This document shows, piece after piece, positions 42,730-51,118 of a DNA stretch of 64,000 nt. This stretch comes from Nocardiopsis sp. TSRI0078. Its GTDB lineage: Bacteria; Actinomycetota; Actinomycetes; Streptosporangiales; Streptosporangiaceae. The notes under the pieces were generated by a model. It saw only the letters and a program-made list of their open reading frames with translations, did not search any database and was not told the origin of the DNA. A program made the position numbers and the translations under genes. The DNA is taken from NCBI RefSeq assembly GCF_001905145.1, contig NZ_LWLB01000012.1, positions 434,001-498,000 of the forward strand, given 5' to 3'. The first letter of the stretch is position 1. Each line of letters begins with the position of its first letter.

Positions 42730-43401
42730 GTGCAGCAGCACAGGAGACCCACCGACAGGCGCGTCCTGGTCATCGGCCTGGGCCGGTTCGGCAGTTCGCT
42801 GGCGCTGGAACTGGTCAGCCGGGGATGGGAGGTGCTGGGGGTCGACTCCAGCCCGCGCATGGTGCAGACCTACGCCGACGCCCTCACGCACACGGTGATC
42901 GCCGACGCCACCGACGAGGAGGCGCTGCACCAGGTGGGCGCGTCCCAGTTCAACCGGGCGGTGGTGGCCATAGGCACCCACCTGGAGGAGAGCATCCTGG
43001 CCACCTCCCAACTGGTGGACATGGGGGTGTCCAACATCTGGGCGAAGGCGACGAGCCGTCGGCACGGGCGGATCCTGGAGCAGGTGGGCGCCCACCACGT
43101 GGTGCTGCCCGAGCACGACATGGGCGAGCGCGTGGCGCACCTGCTGTCGGGCCGGATGCTCGACTACGTGGAGCTGGAGGAGGGCTTCTCCCTCGGCAAG
43201 ACCAAGGCCCCCCGGGCGCTGATCGGCAAGACCCTGCGGGAGACGGGGGTCCGCCAGCAGTACGGGATCACCGTGGTCTCGGTGAAGCGGTTGAATGAGG
43301 AGTTCACCTACGCCACCCAGGAGACGGTGCTGAACAAGGGGGACGTGATCGTGGTGGCGGGCAGGACCGACGACGTGGAGCGCTTCTCCGAGTCCACCTG
43401 A
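42730..43401 (+). CDS. ktrA: Potassium uptake regulatory subunit (KtrA/TrkA RCK protein)
   Basis: 223 residues, GTG start with AAGGAGAG upstream. The N-terminal RCK domain has the nucleotide-binding GLGRFGSSLALELVSRG and the acidic VDSSPRMVQTYAD that contacts the adenosine ribose; the C-terminal RCK_C domain begins near residue 140 (DYVELEEGFSLGKT). It gates KtrB in response to ATP/ADP; in many actinobacteria and firmicutes the C domain binds c-di-AMP. Same operon as ktrB. Confidence 0.93.
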   Translation: MQQHRRPTDRRVLVIGLGRFGSSLALELVSRGWEVLGVDSSPRMVQTYADALTHTVIADATDEEALHQVGASQFNRAVVAIGTHLEESILATSQLVDMGVSNIWAKATSRRHGRILEQVGAHHVVLPEHDMGERVAHLLSGRMLDYVELEEGFSLGKTKAPRALIGKTLRETGVRQQYGITVVSVKRLNEEFTYATQETVLNKGDVIVVAGRTDDVERFSEST

Positions 43402-43445
43402 GCCGGCGCGGCCCCGGGTCCCTCGACCCCCGCCAAACGGACAAA

Positions 43446-43474
43446 TTGACAACCGTTTTCATTTTCCTGAGAAT
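43446..43474 (+). promoter_or_regulatory. Promoter with Zur box for the zinc-binding lipoprotein gene
   Basis: -35 TTGACA (43446-43451) and -10 GAGAAT (43469-43474) are 17 bases apart. A 15-base near-palindrome TGACAACCGTTTTCA (43447-43461) fits the actinobacterial Zur box (TGAAAAnnnTTTTCA-like) and covers the -35. The ATG starts 7 bases after the -10, with no ribosome site, so the message is probably leaderless. Confidence 0.75.
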
Positions 43475-43480
43475 TGACCC

Positions 43481-44449
43481 ATGCGAACTGGGACAACCCT
43501 GCGGGCCGCCGCCCTCGGCGCCGCGACACTCATGACGATCACCGCCTGCGGAAGCGGCGGCGAGGGGGCGGACGACTCGGGTGTCTCCCCGGCCGAGGCC
43601 GACCTCACCGTGGTCACCGGGGTCTACCCCCTGGAGTGGCTGGCCCGGGAGATCGGCGGTGAGCGGGTGGCGGTCGTCCAGCTCACCGAACCAGGTACCG
43701 AGCCCCACGACCTGGAGCTCACCGGCCGCCAGGTAGCCGAGGTCAGCGAGGCCGACATCGCCCTCCACGTGAGCGGCCTCCAGCCCGCCGTGGACGAGGC
43801 GGTCGGGCAGGAGGCCTCCGGGAGCGCGCTCGACGTCGCCGACGTCGTGGAGCTGCACCCCGTCGGAGAGGGGGGCCACGAGCACTCCGAGGAGGAGGCG
43901 CACGCCGAGGAGGGCCACGACCACGGCGAGTACGACCCCCACTTCTGGCTGGACGTGGACCTGATGGCGCAGACCGCCCAGGCGCTCGGCGACCGCATGG
44001 CCGAGGCCCACCCCGAGGGCGCCGACGACTACGCGCAGGGCGTGGCGGACGTGACCGCCGAACTGGAGGCGATCGGCCAGGAGTACGAGGAGGGGCTGTC
44101 CTCCTGCGAGCACGACGAGGTCGTCGTCGGGCACACCGCCTTCACCTACCTCACCGAGGACTACGGCCTGGAGCAGATCGGAGTCAGCGGGGTGGACCCC
44201 GACACCGAGCCCTCGCCCTCGCAGATCGCCGAGATCACCGACATCGTCCGCGAACACGACATCAGCACCGTCTTCACCGAGCCGCTGATGCCCGCGGCGA
44301 CCGCGGAGACCATCGCCTCCGAGACGGGCGCGCGGGTGGATGTGCTCGATCCCCTGGAGGGCGTCACCGAGGACTCCCCCGGCGACGACTACCCCTCGAT
44401 CATGCGCGGCAACCTGGACGCGCTGACCGCCGCGCTGGCCTGCTCCTGA
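43481..44449 (+). CDS. znuA: Zinc-binding ABC transporter lipoprotein (ZnuA/AdcA type)
   Basis: 322 residues from ATG 43481. Lipobox LMTITAC (Cys23). It is a cluster A-I solute-binding protein: VVTGVYPLEWLAREIGG, TEPGTEPHDLELTGRQ (first His ligand), a His/Glu-rich loop (HEHSEEEAHAEEGHDHG), DPHFWLDV (second), VGHTAFTYLTEDYGL (third) and FTEPLMPAATAETIASETG with DVLDPLEGV (Asp ligand). It delivers Zn2+ to a ZnuB/ZnuC-type transporter, which is not encoded beside it, so the permease and ATPase must lie elsewhere. The Zur box indicates induction when zinc is scarce. Confidence 0.92.
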   Translation: MRTGTTLRAAALGAATLMTITACGSGGEGADDSGVSPAEADLTVVTGVYPLEWLAREIGGERVAVVQLTEPGTEPHDLELTGRQVAEVSEADIALHVSGLQPAVDEAVGQEASGSALDVADVVELHPVGEGGHEHSEEEAHAEEGHDHGEYDPHFWLDVDLMAQTAQALGDRMAEAHPEGADDYAQGVADVTAELEAIGQEYEEGLSSCEHDEVVVGHTAFTYLTEDYGLEQIGVSGVDPDTEPSPSQIAEITDIVREHDISTVFTEPLMPAATAETIASETGARVDVLDPLEGVTEDSPGDDYPSIMRGNLDALTAALACS

Positions 44450-44466
44450 CCGACCCCGTCCTCCCC

Positions 44467-44512
44467 GAGCCCCGCCGGGCCCGCGGCACCCGCCGTGCGC
44501 CCGGCGGGGCTC
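44467..44512 (+). terminator. Strong terminator after znuA
   Basis: Perfect 14-bp stem (44467-44480 with 44499-44512) and an 18-base loop, followed by TCGTTCTT. Starts 17 bases after the stop. Confidence 0.85.
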
Positions 44513-44684
44513 TCGTTCTTCCGTCGGCGAGCCCCGGTCGGGCCCCGGCCGGGCCGCCACCGGTCCGTGGCACGCAGTACCCGGACGCACCCCATCCACC
44601 CTTGGGTTACATCGCGCTTACATACCGCCAAACCCTCGGACAAGTGGCGGGGGTCACGCTATGCTTGTGAATATGTCAGTGCCA

Positions 44685-44696
44685 ATGCACGTGCAT
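44685..44696. promoter_or_regulatory. 12-bp palindrome before the DUF397 gene (copy 1)
   Basis: ATGCACGTGCAT, perfect dyad, 50 bases upstream of the DUF397 start. The same 12-mer, with matching flanks (AATGCACGTGCATCT), occurs upstream of the RsbW-like gene on the other side of the Scr1 gene. A partial repeat GTGCATAAGCAC follows 6 bases later. It is a probable operator of the locus. Confidence 0.65.
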
Positions 44697-44745
44697 CTGG
44701 CGGTGCATAAGCACGGACACTCCCCTCAAGGAACGAAGGAGCAGC

Positions 44746-44979
44746 ATGACCGCACGCAACGGCATCCCCGCGACCGACCTCACCGGCGCCGCCTGGCAGA
44801 AGGCCAAGCGCAGCAATTCCCAGGGAGCATGCGTCGAGATGGCCCGCCTCAACGACGGTTCCATCGCCGTACGCAACTCCCGTTTCCCGTCGGGGCCGGC
44901 CCTGGTCTACACCCAGGAGGAGATCGACTGCATGATCCTGGGTGCCAAGGACGGGGACTTCGACAACCTCCTCAGCTAG
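44746..44979 (+). CDS. DUF397 protein
   Basis: 77 residues, AAGGAG just upstream. DLTGAAWQKAKRSNSQGACVEMARLNDGSIAVRNSRFPSGPALVYTQEEIDCMILGAKDGDFDNLL follows the DUF397 pattern (W.KS..SN..G.CVE.A....G...VRDS..P.GP.L..T..E...F..G...G.FD.L). These small actinobacterial proteins are nearly always beside Scr1/WhiJ-type regulators, as here, and act in developmental or antibiotic control, probably by modulating the regulator. It converges with the Scr1 gene. Confidence 0.92.
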   Translation: MTARNGIPATDLTGAAWQKAKRSNSQGACVEMARLNDGSIAVRNSRFPSGPALVYTQEEIDCMILGAKDGDFDNLLS

Positions 44980-45105
44980 GGAGGTCCTCCCCAGGCACGT
45001 CGGTGCCCTCGGAAAGAGGGAGGGGTTGTCGCCATGCGGTGATCCCTCCTCCGCACGCCGACCCGGTTGCCACGCCCTCGTCCGGGTCGGCCGGAGGCGG
45101 AGCGC

Positions 45106-45130
45106 GTGGGGTCCCCGCCGGGGACCCCAC
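45106..45130. terminator. Perfect hairpin between convergent DUF397 and Scr1 genes
   Basis: Arms of 11 bases (45106-45116 and 45120-45130) without mismatch, 3-base loop. Symmetric, so usable in both directions. Confidence 0.8.
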
Positions 45131-45271
45131 GGTGGGCGCCGGGTGGCGGACCCCCGAGGCGGCCGGTGCCGGAAGGGCCGCGCCGGAAAACCAGAAAGGC
45201 CCGCCTCGGCGAGCCTGTCTCGATCTGCGGCTCCTCGTCCCGGGCCCCTCCCGGACGCGGAGCGCGTGCCC

Positions 45272-46163
45272 TCACTCCTTGTCCAGGTCCTCCAGCATCC
45301 CCTTGAGCATGTCCAGTGTCTCGTCGGGCGTGGCCGCCGCGACGCTCAGCCGGGTCATGGCCTTGGTGTAGGCCTCCACCACGGGGCGGCGGTCGATGAT
45401 CTCGGCGTCGGTGAGCTGCTCCAGGTAGACCATGTCCGCCAGTTCGAACTCCGAGTAGCGCAGGAGCGTGAACGAACCGGCCTCGGCGGCGTGCGCGCCC
45501 ACCGCGAAGGGGACGATCTGGAGGGTGATGTTGTCGTACTCCTCGCTGAGCTGGATGAGCCACTCCAGCTGACCGCGCATGATCTCGCGCCCCTCCTCGG
45601 GGCCGCCGATCGGCCGGCGCACCGCGGCCTCGTCGAGGATGACCCACATGCGCATGTTCTTGTCCGTGCGCAGACGCCGCTGTCTCTTGAGTCTGGCCTC
45701 CACGCGCTGCTCGGTGACCTGGTCGGTCTCCACGCCGCCGGAGATGATCGGCCCGCGCGTACTCCTCGGTCTGCAGCAGACCGGGGACGAACTGGGACTC
45801 GTAGATACGGATGTGGTCGGCGGCCTCCTCAAAGCCGACATAACGGATGAACCACTTGTGTAGTGACTCCCCGTACTCCTTCCACCATCCGGGCTTGTTG
45901 GATTCACGCGCGACTTCGAGGATTTCCTTGATCCTCTTGCGGTCGGTGACCCCGTACATCTTGAGGAGGTCCTCGATATCGCGCAGCTTGAAACCGACCC
46001 TGCCGAGTTCCATACGGCTGATCTTGGACGCCGACGCCCGAATCTTGTTCCCGGCGTCCTCACGGCTGATACCACGAGCCTCGCGGAGTTGGCGCAGCTC
46101 GTGTCCGATCAGCATGCGGCGCACGGTGGGGCCGCTCCCCTGGCGCAACCGAGCGATATCCAC
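45272..46163 (-). pseudogene. Scr1/WhiJ-family XRE regulator (DUF5753) split by a frameshift
   Basis: Read from GTG 46163 (GGAGAGG upstream) the product opens with a helix-turn-helix, IGHELRQLREARGISREDAGNKIRASASKISRMELGR, then the DUF5753 domain up to FVPGLLQTEEYARA. There the frame breaks: continuation IISGGVETDQVTEQRVEARLKRQ is in the +1 frame and runs to the normal end (DMLKGMLEDLDKE). Removing one C from the reverse-strand GGGCCG at about 45750-45751 would restore a 296-residue protein of normal family length. It is either a real inactivating insertion or a sequencing error. Such regulators control the adjacent DUF397 gene in developmental loci. Confidence 0.85.
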
Positions 46164-46377
46164 GTTCGCCGCCTCTCCGTCATTCCTCGAACAAGGGTAT
46201 CCGGGCCGTCGGGACACCTTTGCCATGCGGTCAAGACACTACATGTACACGATAGAGCCCCAGCGCCCGCACGTCCCAGGGCCCTGGTCGAACGATCCTC
46301 CAAAGGCTCCGGGAAGGGTCCGCGGCCGCGCCTGGGAGAGTCGGCCGGCCGCCCTGCCGGGAGATCCTTCGGCCGAC

Positions 46378-46875
46378 TCACACGAATTGCGCCCAAACGA
46401 ACTTGCCGCCGGGCGGTGTGGGAATCACACCCCACTCTTGCGCGAAAGCACTCACCAGGGCAAGCCCCCGGCCGCCCTCCCGGTCGAGATCGGCCGCCCT
46501 TCGCTGGGGGAGCTGATCTCCGCCGTCGCGGACCGCGCAGATGAATTCACCGCCGCTGCGCATCAGCGACAGCTGAATACCTCCTTCGCCGCGCCTGGTC
46601 AAGGGCAGAGGGCCGCCGTGCCTGACCGCATTGGTGACCAATTCGGAAACGACCACCGCGACATCGCTGGACAAGTACCGCATCTCCCATTCGTGGAGAA
46701 GGGCCTCGGAAATCTCACGTGCGGCGCCCACCGCGTGGGGCCGGGGTTCGAAGCTCCACGTGACGGCGTCGTGCCTGTCTCCGCAGACGGGGGTGTTCCA
46801 GCGGCGGGAACCGTGCGTCAGGACCTTGAGCCACCAACCACCGGTCGGTTCCGCCACCGCCTCCGCACACTCCAT
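46378..46875 (-). CDS. RsbW-like ATP-binding protein of the Scr1/DUF397 locus
   Basis: 165 residues from ATG 46875 (GGAGTGGAAGG upstream). GHKL domain: VVVSELVTNAVRHG (N box), ICAVRDGGDQLP (G1), GGRGLALVSAFAQEWG (G2). Single-domain proteins of this kind accompany Scr1 and DUF397 genes in abaA/whiJ-type loci of streptomycetes and relatives. It is transcribed in the same direction as the Scr1 gene, 214 bases upstream of it. The shared palindrome lies 107 bases before its start. Confidence 0.87.
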   Translation of the reverse strand: MECAEAVAEPTGGWWLKVLTHGSRRWNTPVCGDRHDAVTWSFEPRPHAVGAAREISEALLHEWEMRYLSSDVAVVVSELVTNAVRHGGPLPLTRRGEGGIQLSLMRSGGEFICAVRDGGDQLPQRRAADLDREGGRGLALVSAFAQEWGVIPTPPGGKFVWAQFV

Positions 46876-47200
46876 GCCTTCCACTCCTCCCTGACGCACC
46901 GCGGCGTGAGCGGCAGTGGCACGCTTTCGAGGATACGCGGTGTCCGCGTACGGGTCCGGCGCGTGCCGCTGCACGGCTCGAATGCACGTGCATCTTGGTC
47001 TTGCAGGCAATCGTAGGCCAAGCCCCGACGATGTGCAGGCAAACAGGGAGACCAACTTCGGCCGGTCCGTAAAGCGCGGTGGATACGGGACAATCCCGCC
47101 GTCGGACCGCTTCTCCGAACACCCCCCGGCCACCTACCGACCGGTTGGCATGCAGATAGGATTCCCTCGCGCCCACCACGTTAATTCTGGAGGTAACACC
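46876..47200. promoter_or_regulatory. Divergent promoter region of RsbW-like and fabG-like genes
   Basis: 325 bases. Contains the second ATGCACGTGCAT palindrome and a direct repeat TGCAGGCAA (47002-47010 and 47034-47042, 32 bases apart, about three helical turns). GGAGGTAAC just before 47201 is the fabG-like ribosome site. Confidence 0.5.
46982..46993. promoter_or_regulatory. 12-bp palindrome upstream of the RsbW-like gene (copy 2)
   Basis: ATGCACGTGCAT again, in the same flanking context AATGCACGTGCATCT as at 44685-44696. Two exact copies in the two promoters around one regulator gene strongly suggest that regulator's binding site. Confidence 0.65.
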
Positions 47201-47959
47201 ATGTCCCCAACGCCCCGTGTGGCCATCGTGACCGGTGCGGCCCGTGGGATCGGTGCCGCCACGGCTGAGCGCCTGGCGCGCGAGGGTCGGGCCGTCGCCG
47301 TGCTGGACCTGAGGGAGTCCGACGCCCAGGAGGTCGTGGACCGCATCACCGCCGCGGGCGGCACGGCCCTGGCCGTGGGCTGCGACGTGTCCGACCCCGA
47401 CCAGGTGACCGCCGCGGTCGACACCGTCGCCGAGCGCCTCGGTCCGCCCGCGATCCTGGTGAACAACGCCGGCGTCCTGCGCGACAACCTGCTGTTCAAG
47501 ATGTCCGTGGAGGACTGGGACACCGTGATGAACGTGCACCTGCGGGGCACGTTCCTCATGAGCAAGGCCGCCCAGGCCCACATGACCAAGAACGGCTGGG
47601 GCCGGATCGTCAACCTGTCCAGCTCCTCGGCGCTGGGCAACCGCGGCCAGGCCAACTACTCCGCGGCCAAGGCCGGGCTCCAGGGGTTCACCAAGACCCT
47701 CGCCATCGAGCTGGGCAAGTTCGGCGTGACCTGCAACGCCGTCGCGCCCGGGTTCATCGAGACCGCCATGACCCAGGCGACCGCCGAGCGCATCGGCGTC
47801 AAGTACGAGGAGATGAAGGCCTTCAAGGAGGCCGAGATCCCGGTGCGCCGGGTGGGTGTTCCCGAGGACATCGCCAACACGGTCGCCTTCCTCACCGGTG
47901 AGGACTCCGGCTTCGTGTCCGGCCAGGTCATCTACGTCGCCGGCGGCCCGCTGGACTAG
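47201..47959 (+). CDS. fabG: FabG-like short-chain dehydrogenase/reductase
   Basis: 252 residues from ATG 47201 with GGAGG 6 bases before. Classical SDR: VTGAARGIGAATAE (NADPH-binding TGxxxGIG), NNAGV, NLSSSSA (catalytic Ser), YSAAKAG (YxxxK), and AVAPGFIETAMT. Close to 3-oxoacyl-ACP reductases. No other fatty-acid genes are near, so its substrate could be a different beta-ketoacyl compound. Ends before a GC hairpin. Confidence 0.92.
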   Translation: MSPTPRVAIVTGAARGIGAATAERLAREGRAVAVLDLRESDAQEVVDRITAAGGTALAVGCDVSDPDQVTAAVDTVAERLGPPAILVNNAGVLRDNLLFKMSVEDWDTVMNVHLRGTFLMSKAAQAHMTKNGWGRIVNLSSSSALGNRGQANYSAAKAGLQGFTKTLAIELGKFGVTCNAVAPGFIETAMTQATAERIGVKYEEMKAFKEAEIPVRRVGVPEDIANTVAFLTGEDSGFVSGQVIYVAGGPLD

Positions 47960-47963
47960 CGTC

Positions 47964-48006
47964 GCCCCGCCCCGCCGTGCCCCGTCCGGCTCCCGCCGGG
48001 CGGGGC
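47964..48006. terminator. GC-rich hairpin between convergent genes
   Basis: GCCCCGCCC (47964-47972) pairs with GGGCGGGGC (47998-48006), enclosing 25 bases. Just after the fabG-like stop and before the end of the beta-lactamase-like gene. Confidence 0.6.
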
Positions 48007-48025
48007 TCTCCGTGTTCCGGGAAGG

Positions 48026-49018
48026 TCAGCGGCCGGACTCCTCGGCGGGCCGCGGCGCCTCCAGGGCTTCGGTGACCGTGGAAGCCAGCTCCTCCACCAG
48101 GGAGACGCCGGCGGCGTAGTCGCTGCTGCCGTCGGTGAGGACCGCGATCAGGTACTCGTGTCCGGATCCGGCCACGTAGCCGACGCTGTTGACGTTCCAC
48201 AGGCCCGCGTTGCTCTCCCGGGGGGTCCAGCCGTTCTTGAGGCCCACGGTGTCCTCGGGGTCGGCGCCGGCCGAGACGCCCCAGGCCTGCTCGGCGGCGA
48301 CGGACTCCATCAGCCCGCGCGCGTAGGCGCGGTCCTCCTCCGACAGCGGGCCCCCGTCGCAGTAGAGCGCCCGCAGCAGCCGCACCTGGTCGGCGGCGGT
48401 GGTCCTGGTGGCGCCCCACACTCCCCGGGGATCGGGGTCGGTGCCGGTGAAGCCCAGGGTCTCGGCGCCGTGCACGAAGCCGTCGGTGAAGCCGATCCGC
48501 GAGTACAGGCCGTTGGTGACCTCGTTGTCGCTGTAGCGGATCATCATGGCGGCCTGGGCCCGCTCGGTCCCGGTGAGGTCGCGCCCCTCCTCCTCCGCGC
48601 GCAGGAGCAGCATGGTCAGGATGGTCAGCTTGACCACGCTCGCCGTGGGGAACCGCCGGTGCGCGTCGTGGCTGAAGGTGGTGCCGGTGCGCAGGTCCTG
48701 CACGGCGACGCCGAAGTCGGCGTCATGCTCCTCGGCGAGCGCCTCGATCCGGTCGGTGAGCTCCTGGCGCTGGTCCGGGGTGAGGCCCCGCCCGCCGGTG
48801 GCGGGACCGGTGCGGGGTGCGAAGGGCACCAGGGGGAGGGCGTCCTCGGAGAGCAGGGCGCGGACCAGGGCCGGATCCGGTCCGGGCGGGACGCTCTCGG
48901 CGACCGAGGTGGCGCCGGGCAGGGCGAAGGCCATCAGGACGGTGAGGACGACCGCCGTGGTGAGGGCGGACCAGGTCCTGATCTCGGCGGGGGGACGACG
49001 CCGGGGCACGCTGATCAC
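48026..49018 (-). CDS. Class A beta-lactamase-like serine hydrolase
   Basis: 330 residues from GTG 49018. An N-terminal hydrophobic segment (~18-40) serves as signal or anchor. The penicillin-binding fold shows TASVVKL (SxxK, nucleophile Ser), YSDNEV (SDN) and LKNGW (KTG position, with Asn for Thr). No clear Glu166 motif of true class A enzymes was found in the omega region (PRGVWGATRTTAADQ), so it may be a housekeeping DD-peptidase-like hydrolase rather than a resistance enzyme. Confidence 0.85.
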   Translation of the reverse strand: MISVPRRRPPAEIRTWSALTTAVVLTVLMAFALPGATSVAESVPPGPDPALVRALLSEDALPLVPFAPRTGPATGGRGLTPDQRQELTDRIEALAEEHDADFGVAVQDLRTGTTFSHDAHRRFPTASVVKLTILTMLLLRAEEEGRDLTGTERAQAAMMIRYSDNEVTNGLYSRIGFTDGFVHGAETLGFTGTDPDPRGVWGATRTTAADQVRLLRALYCDGGPLSEEDRAYARGLMESVAAEQAWGVSAGADPEDTVGLKNGWTPRESNAGLWNVNSVGYVAGSGHEYLIAVLTDGSSDYAAGVSLVEELASTVTEALEAPRPAEESGR

Positions 49019-49155
49019 CGGTTCGTTGGAGCGCGGTACTTTCGAGTGGACTGGGGCTCATTATCCACCGAAATGCAGGCGAAGCCGACTATCCGATACT
49101 CAATCGGTACCGTTTTCCGTCGTTTCGTTCCCGGGAGCGCGACCCGGCGGACACA

Positions 49156-49770
49156 TCAGGACCGGGTGTCCTCGTCGATCCCCCTGGCCACGAGAGCCTC
49201 CCCCGTCGCGTCGGCCATCCGCAGCAGCTGGACGATCACCGGAACCACCAGCAGGTGGGGGCGGCCGGACAGGCCCCGTGCCCGGTAGCCCTCCCGGGCC
49301 GCCTGCCAGGCGGCGGCGGCCATCGGGATGGAGCGGATGGTGAGCGCCAGGACGAGGGCGATCCTGTCGGGGTCGGCGCCCACGTGGCGCAGCGGCCGGA
49401 CCATCCGCTCGAAGAGGTCGAGCATCTCGCGTACGCGGGTGGTGAGGGTGACGAGGTTGGCGAGCAGGACGAGCGCGGCCAGCTGCGCGCACAGGCGCAG
49501 GGCCGTCTGCCAGTCGGCGAACAGGACCTGGAACAGGCCGATGGCCAGCAGGAACGGCCACAGCGCCCGCAGCGCGGACCAGGCCCGCCCCAGGGGCAGT
49601 CCCACTGCCGGGTAGAGCGCGAGCGCGACGGCCAGGGCGCCGACCGCGACGCGGTGGTCGGCCCAGACGACGAGGCCGACACCGGCCAGCAGCAGCACGA
49701 GGAGTTTGGCCCCGGCCGGTGCCCTGTGGAGGGGGCTGTGGCCGGGGACGTACAGGCCGACGGTGTTCAC
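49156..49770 (-). CDS. bioN: Biotin ECF transporter T component (BioN)
   Basis: 204 residues from the GTG that overlaps the previous stop (GTGA). Several membrane helices and the coupling-helix region DLFERMVRPLRHVGADPDRIALVLALTIRSIP, with two Ala-Arg-Gly motifs (ARGL and ARGI) near 165-195 that contact the ATPase. Third gene of the bioY-bioM-bioN operon. Confidence 0.9.
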   Translation of the reverse strand: MNTVGLYVPGHSPLHRAPAGAKLLVLLLAGVGLVVWADHRVAVGALAVALALYPAVGLPLGRAWSALRALWPFLLAIGLFQVLFADWQTALRLCAQLAALVLLANLVTLTTRVREMLDLFERMVRPLRHVGADPDRIALVLALTIRSIPMAAAAWQAAREGYRARGLSGRPHLLVVPVIVQLLRMADATGEALVARGIDEDTRS

Positions 49771-50447
49771 CGCTCGTCCATGAGCTTGGTGTAGTGGGAC
49801 ACGGCGTCCTCGGGCACGCCGTCGAAGACCACGCGCCCGGCGTCCATGACCAGGACCCGGTCGAAGCCGTCGAGCAGGTCCAGGTCGTGTGTGAACAGCA
49901 CGACCTGCTGTTCGAGCCCTTCGAGGGTGCGGTGCACCATGCGGGTGTTGCGCAGGTCGAGCAGCGTGGTGGGCTCGTCGCAGACCAGTACCTCGGGTTC
50001 GGTGACCAGCACCGAGGCCAGGGCGAGGAGCTGCTTCTGCCCGCCGGAGAGCAGGTGCCCGGGGTGGTCGCGGTGACCGTCGAGACCGTAGCGGACCAGG
50101 GCGTCCTCGACCCGGCGGTCGGTCTCCTCGCGGCCGAGCTTGAGGGAGCGCAGGCCGATCTCCACGTCCTCGGCGACGGTGGGCATGATGATCTGGTTGG
50201 CGGCGTCGGAGAAGACGAAGCCGACCCTGCGCCGGATGTGTCTGGCGTGACGCCGGGTGTCCCACTCCCCCAGCGTCACCCGGCCCTCGTCGGGGACGAC
50301 GAGGCCGTTGAGGGTGCGGGCGAGCGTGGACTTGCCCGATCCGTTGGCCCCGATCACGCCGACGCGGTGCTCGGCGAGGTCGAGGGTGACGTCGCGCAGC
50401 ACGGCGCGGTCGTCGTAGGAGTGGGAGACCCCCTCGAGGCGGAGCAT
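49767..50447 (-). CDS. bioM: Biotin ECF transporter ATPase (BioM)
   Basis: 226 residues, complete ABC ATPase: GANGSGKST (Walker A), LLSGGQKQLLALASVL (signature), VLVCDEPTTLLDLR (Walker B), LFTHDLDLL (H loop). It starts on the bioY stop (50447) and ends on the bioN start, so all three are translationally coupled. It powers biotin uptake together with BioN and BioY. Confidence 0.93.
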   Translation of the reverse strand: MLRLEGVSHSYDDRAVLRDVTLDLAEHRVGVIGANGSGKSTLARTLNGLVVPDEGRVTLGEWDTRRHARHIRRRVGFVFSDAANQIIMPTVAEDVEIGLRSLKLGREETDRRVEDALVRYGLDGHRDHPGHLLSGGQKQLLALASVLVTEPEVLVCDEPTTLLDLRNTRMVHRTLEGLEQQVVLFTHDLDLLDGFDRVLVMDAGRVVFDGVPEDAVSHYTKLMDER

Positions 50448-51079
50448 CAGGCGGCTCCGCCGTCGTCGCCCACCTCGACGACCGGGCGCCCGGCGGGCGG
50501 GATGGGGTAGGCGCGAAAGACCGTGCCGGCGATGAGGGCGGTGGCGACGGCCTTGACGAGGTCGCCCGGCAGGAAGGCCAGCATGGAGTAGGTGGTGGCC
50601 AGGACCCCGCTGCCCGCGACGGCGGACATCCAGGGGACGCCGATCGCGTAGACGACGAGGATGCCGCCGACGACGTTGACGCCCAGGCCCGCCCAGAAGC
50701 GGTAGCGGCCATGGTTGGCGCGGAGCATGAGGTCGGTGAGCACGCCGATGACCAGGGCGGCGAAGACCCAGCTGACGATGAACCCGGCCGAGGGCCTGGC
50801 CAGGACCCCGACACCGCCCATACCGCCCGCGAAGAGCGGAAGCCCGGCCAGGCCGAGGGCGAGGAAGGCGGCGACGGCGAGGGTGCCGCGCTTCCAGCCC
50901 AGGAGGCTGGGGGCGAGCATGACGCCGAGGGTCTGGAGGGTGATCGGCACCGGGGAGAACGGCAGCGGGATGGCGACGGTGACGCTGAGCGCGGCGATGA
51001 GGCCGGCGAACACGGCGATGAGCGCGAGGTCGCGGGCGGTCAGGCCCTTGTAGCGGACGGCGTTCCTGGTCGTGGGCAT
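50447..51079 (-). CDS. bioY: Biotin transporter substrate-binding subunit (BioY)
   Basis: 210 residues, six helices. IPLPFSPVPITLQTLGVMLAPSLLG and LAGLPLFAGGMGGVGVLARPSAGFI are the BioY signatures for biotin binding. First gene of bioYMN. An inverted repeat lies 23 bases upstream of the ATG. Confidence 0.94.
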   Translation of the reverse strand: MPTTRNAVRYKGLTARDLALIAVFAGLIAALSVTVAIPLPFSPVPITLQTLGVMLAPSLLGWKRGTLAVAAFLALGLAGLPLFAGGMGGVGVLARPSAGFIVSWVFAALVIGVLTDLMLRANHGRYRFWAGLGVNVVGGILVVYAIGVPWMSAVAGSGVLATTYSMLAFLPGDLVKAVATALIAGTVFRAYPIPPAGRPVVEVGDDGGAA

Positions 51080-51101
51080 GGATGGATTCCCTCAGGGGTG
51101 T

Positions 51102-51118
51102 GGGAGTGGATCACTCCC
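51102..51118. promoter_or_regulatory. Inverted repeat upstream of bioY
   Basis: GGGAGTG GAT CACTCCC: perfect 7-base arms, 3-base spacer, 23 bases before the bioY start. Candidate operator for a biotin regulator, or a ribosome-site sequestering hairpin on the bioY message. It does not match the BioQ or BirA sites I know. Confidence 0.5.

Noticed and set aside
48026..49018. Calling the serine hydrolase a resistance beta-lactamase
   Set aside because: SxxK and SDN are present, but KTG is KNG and no clear Glu166 motif is visible, so a resistance role is not supported.
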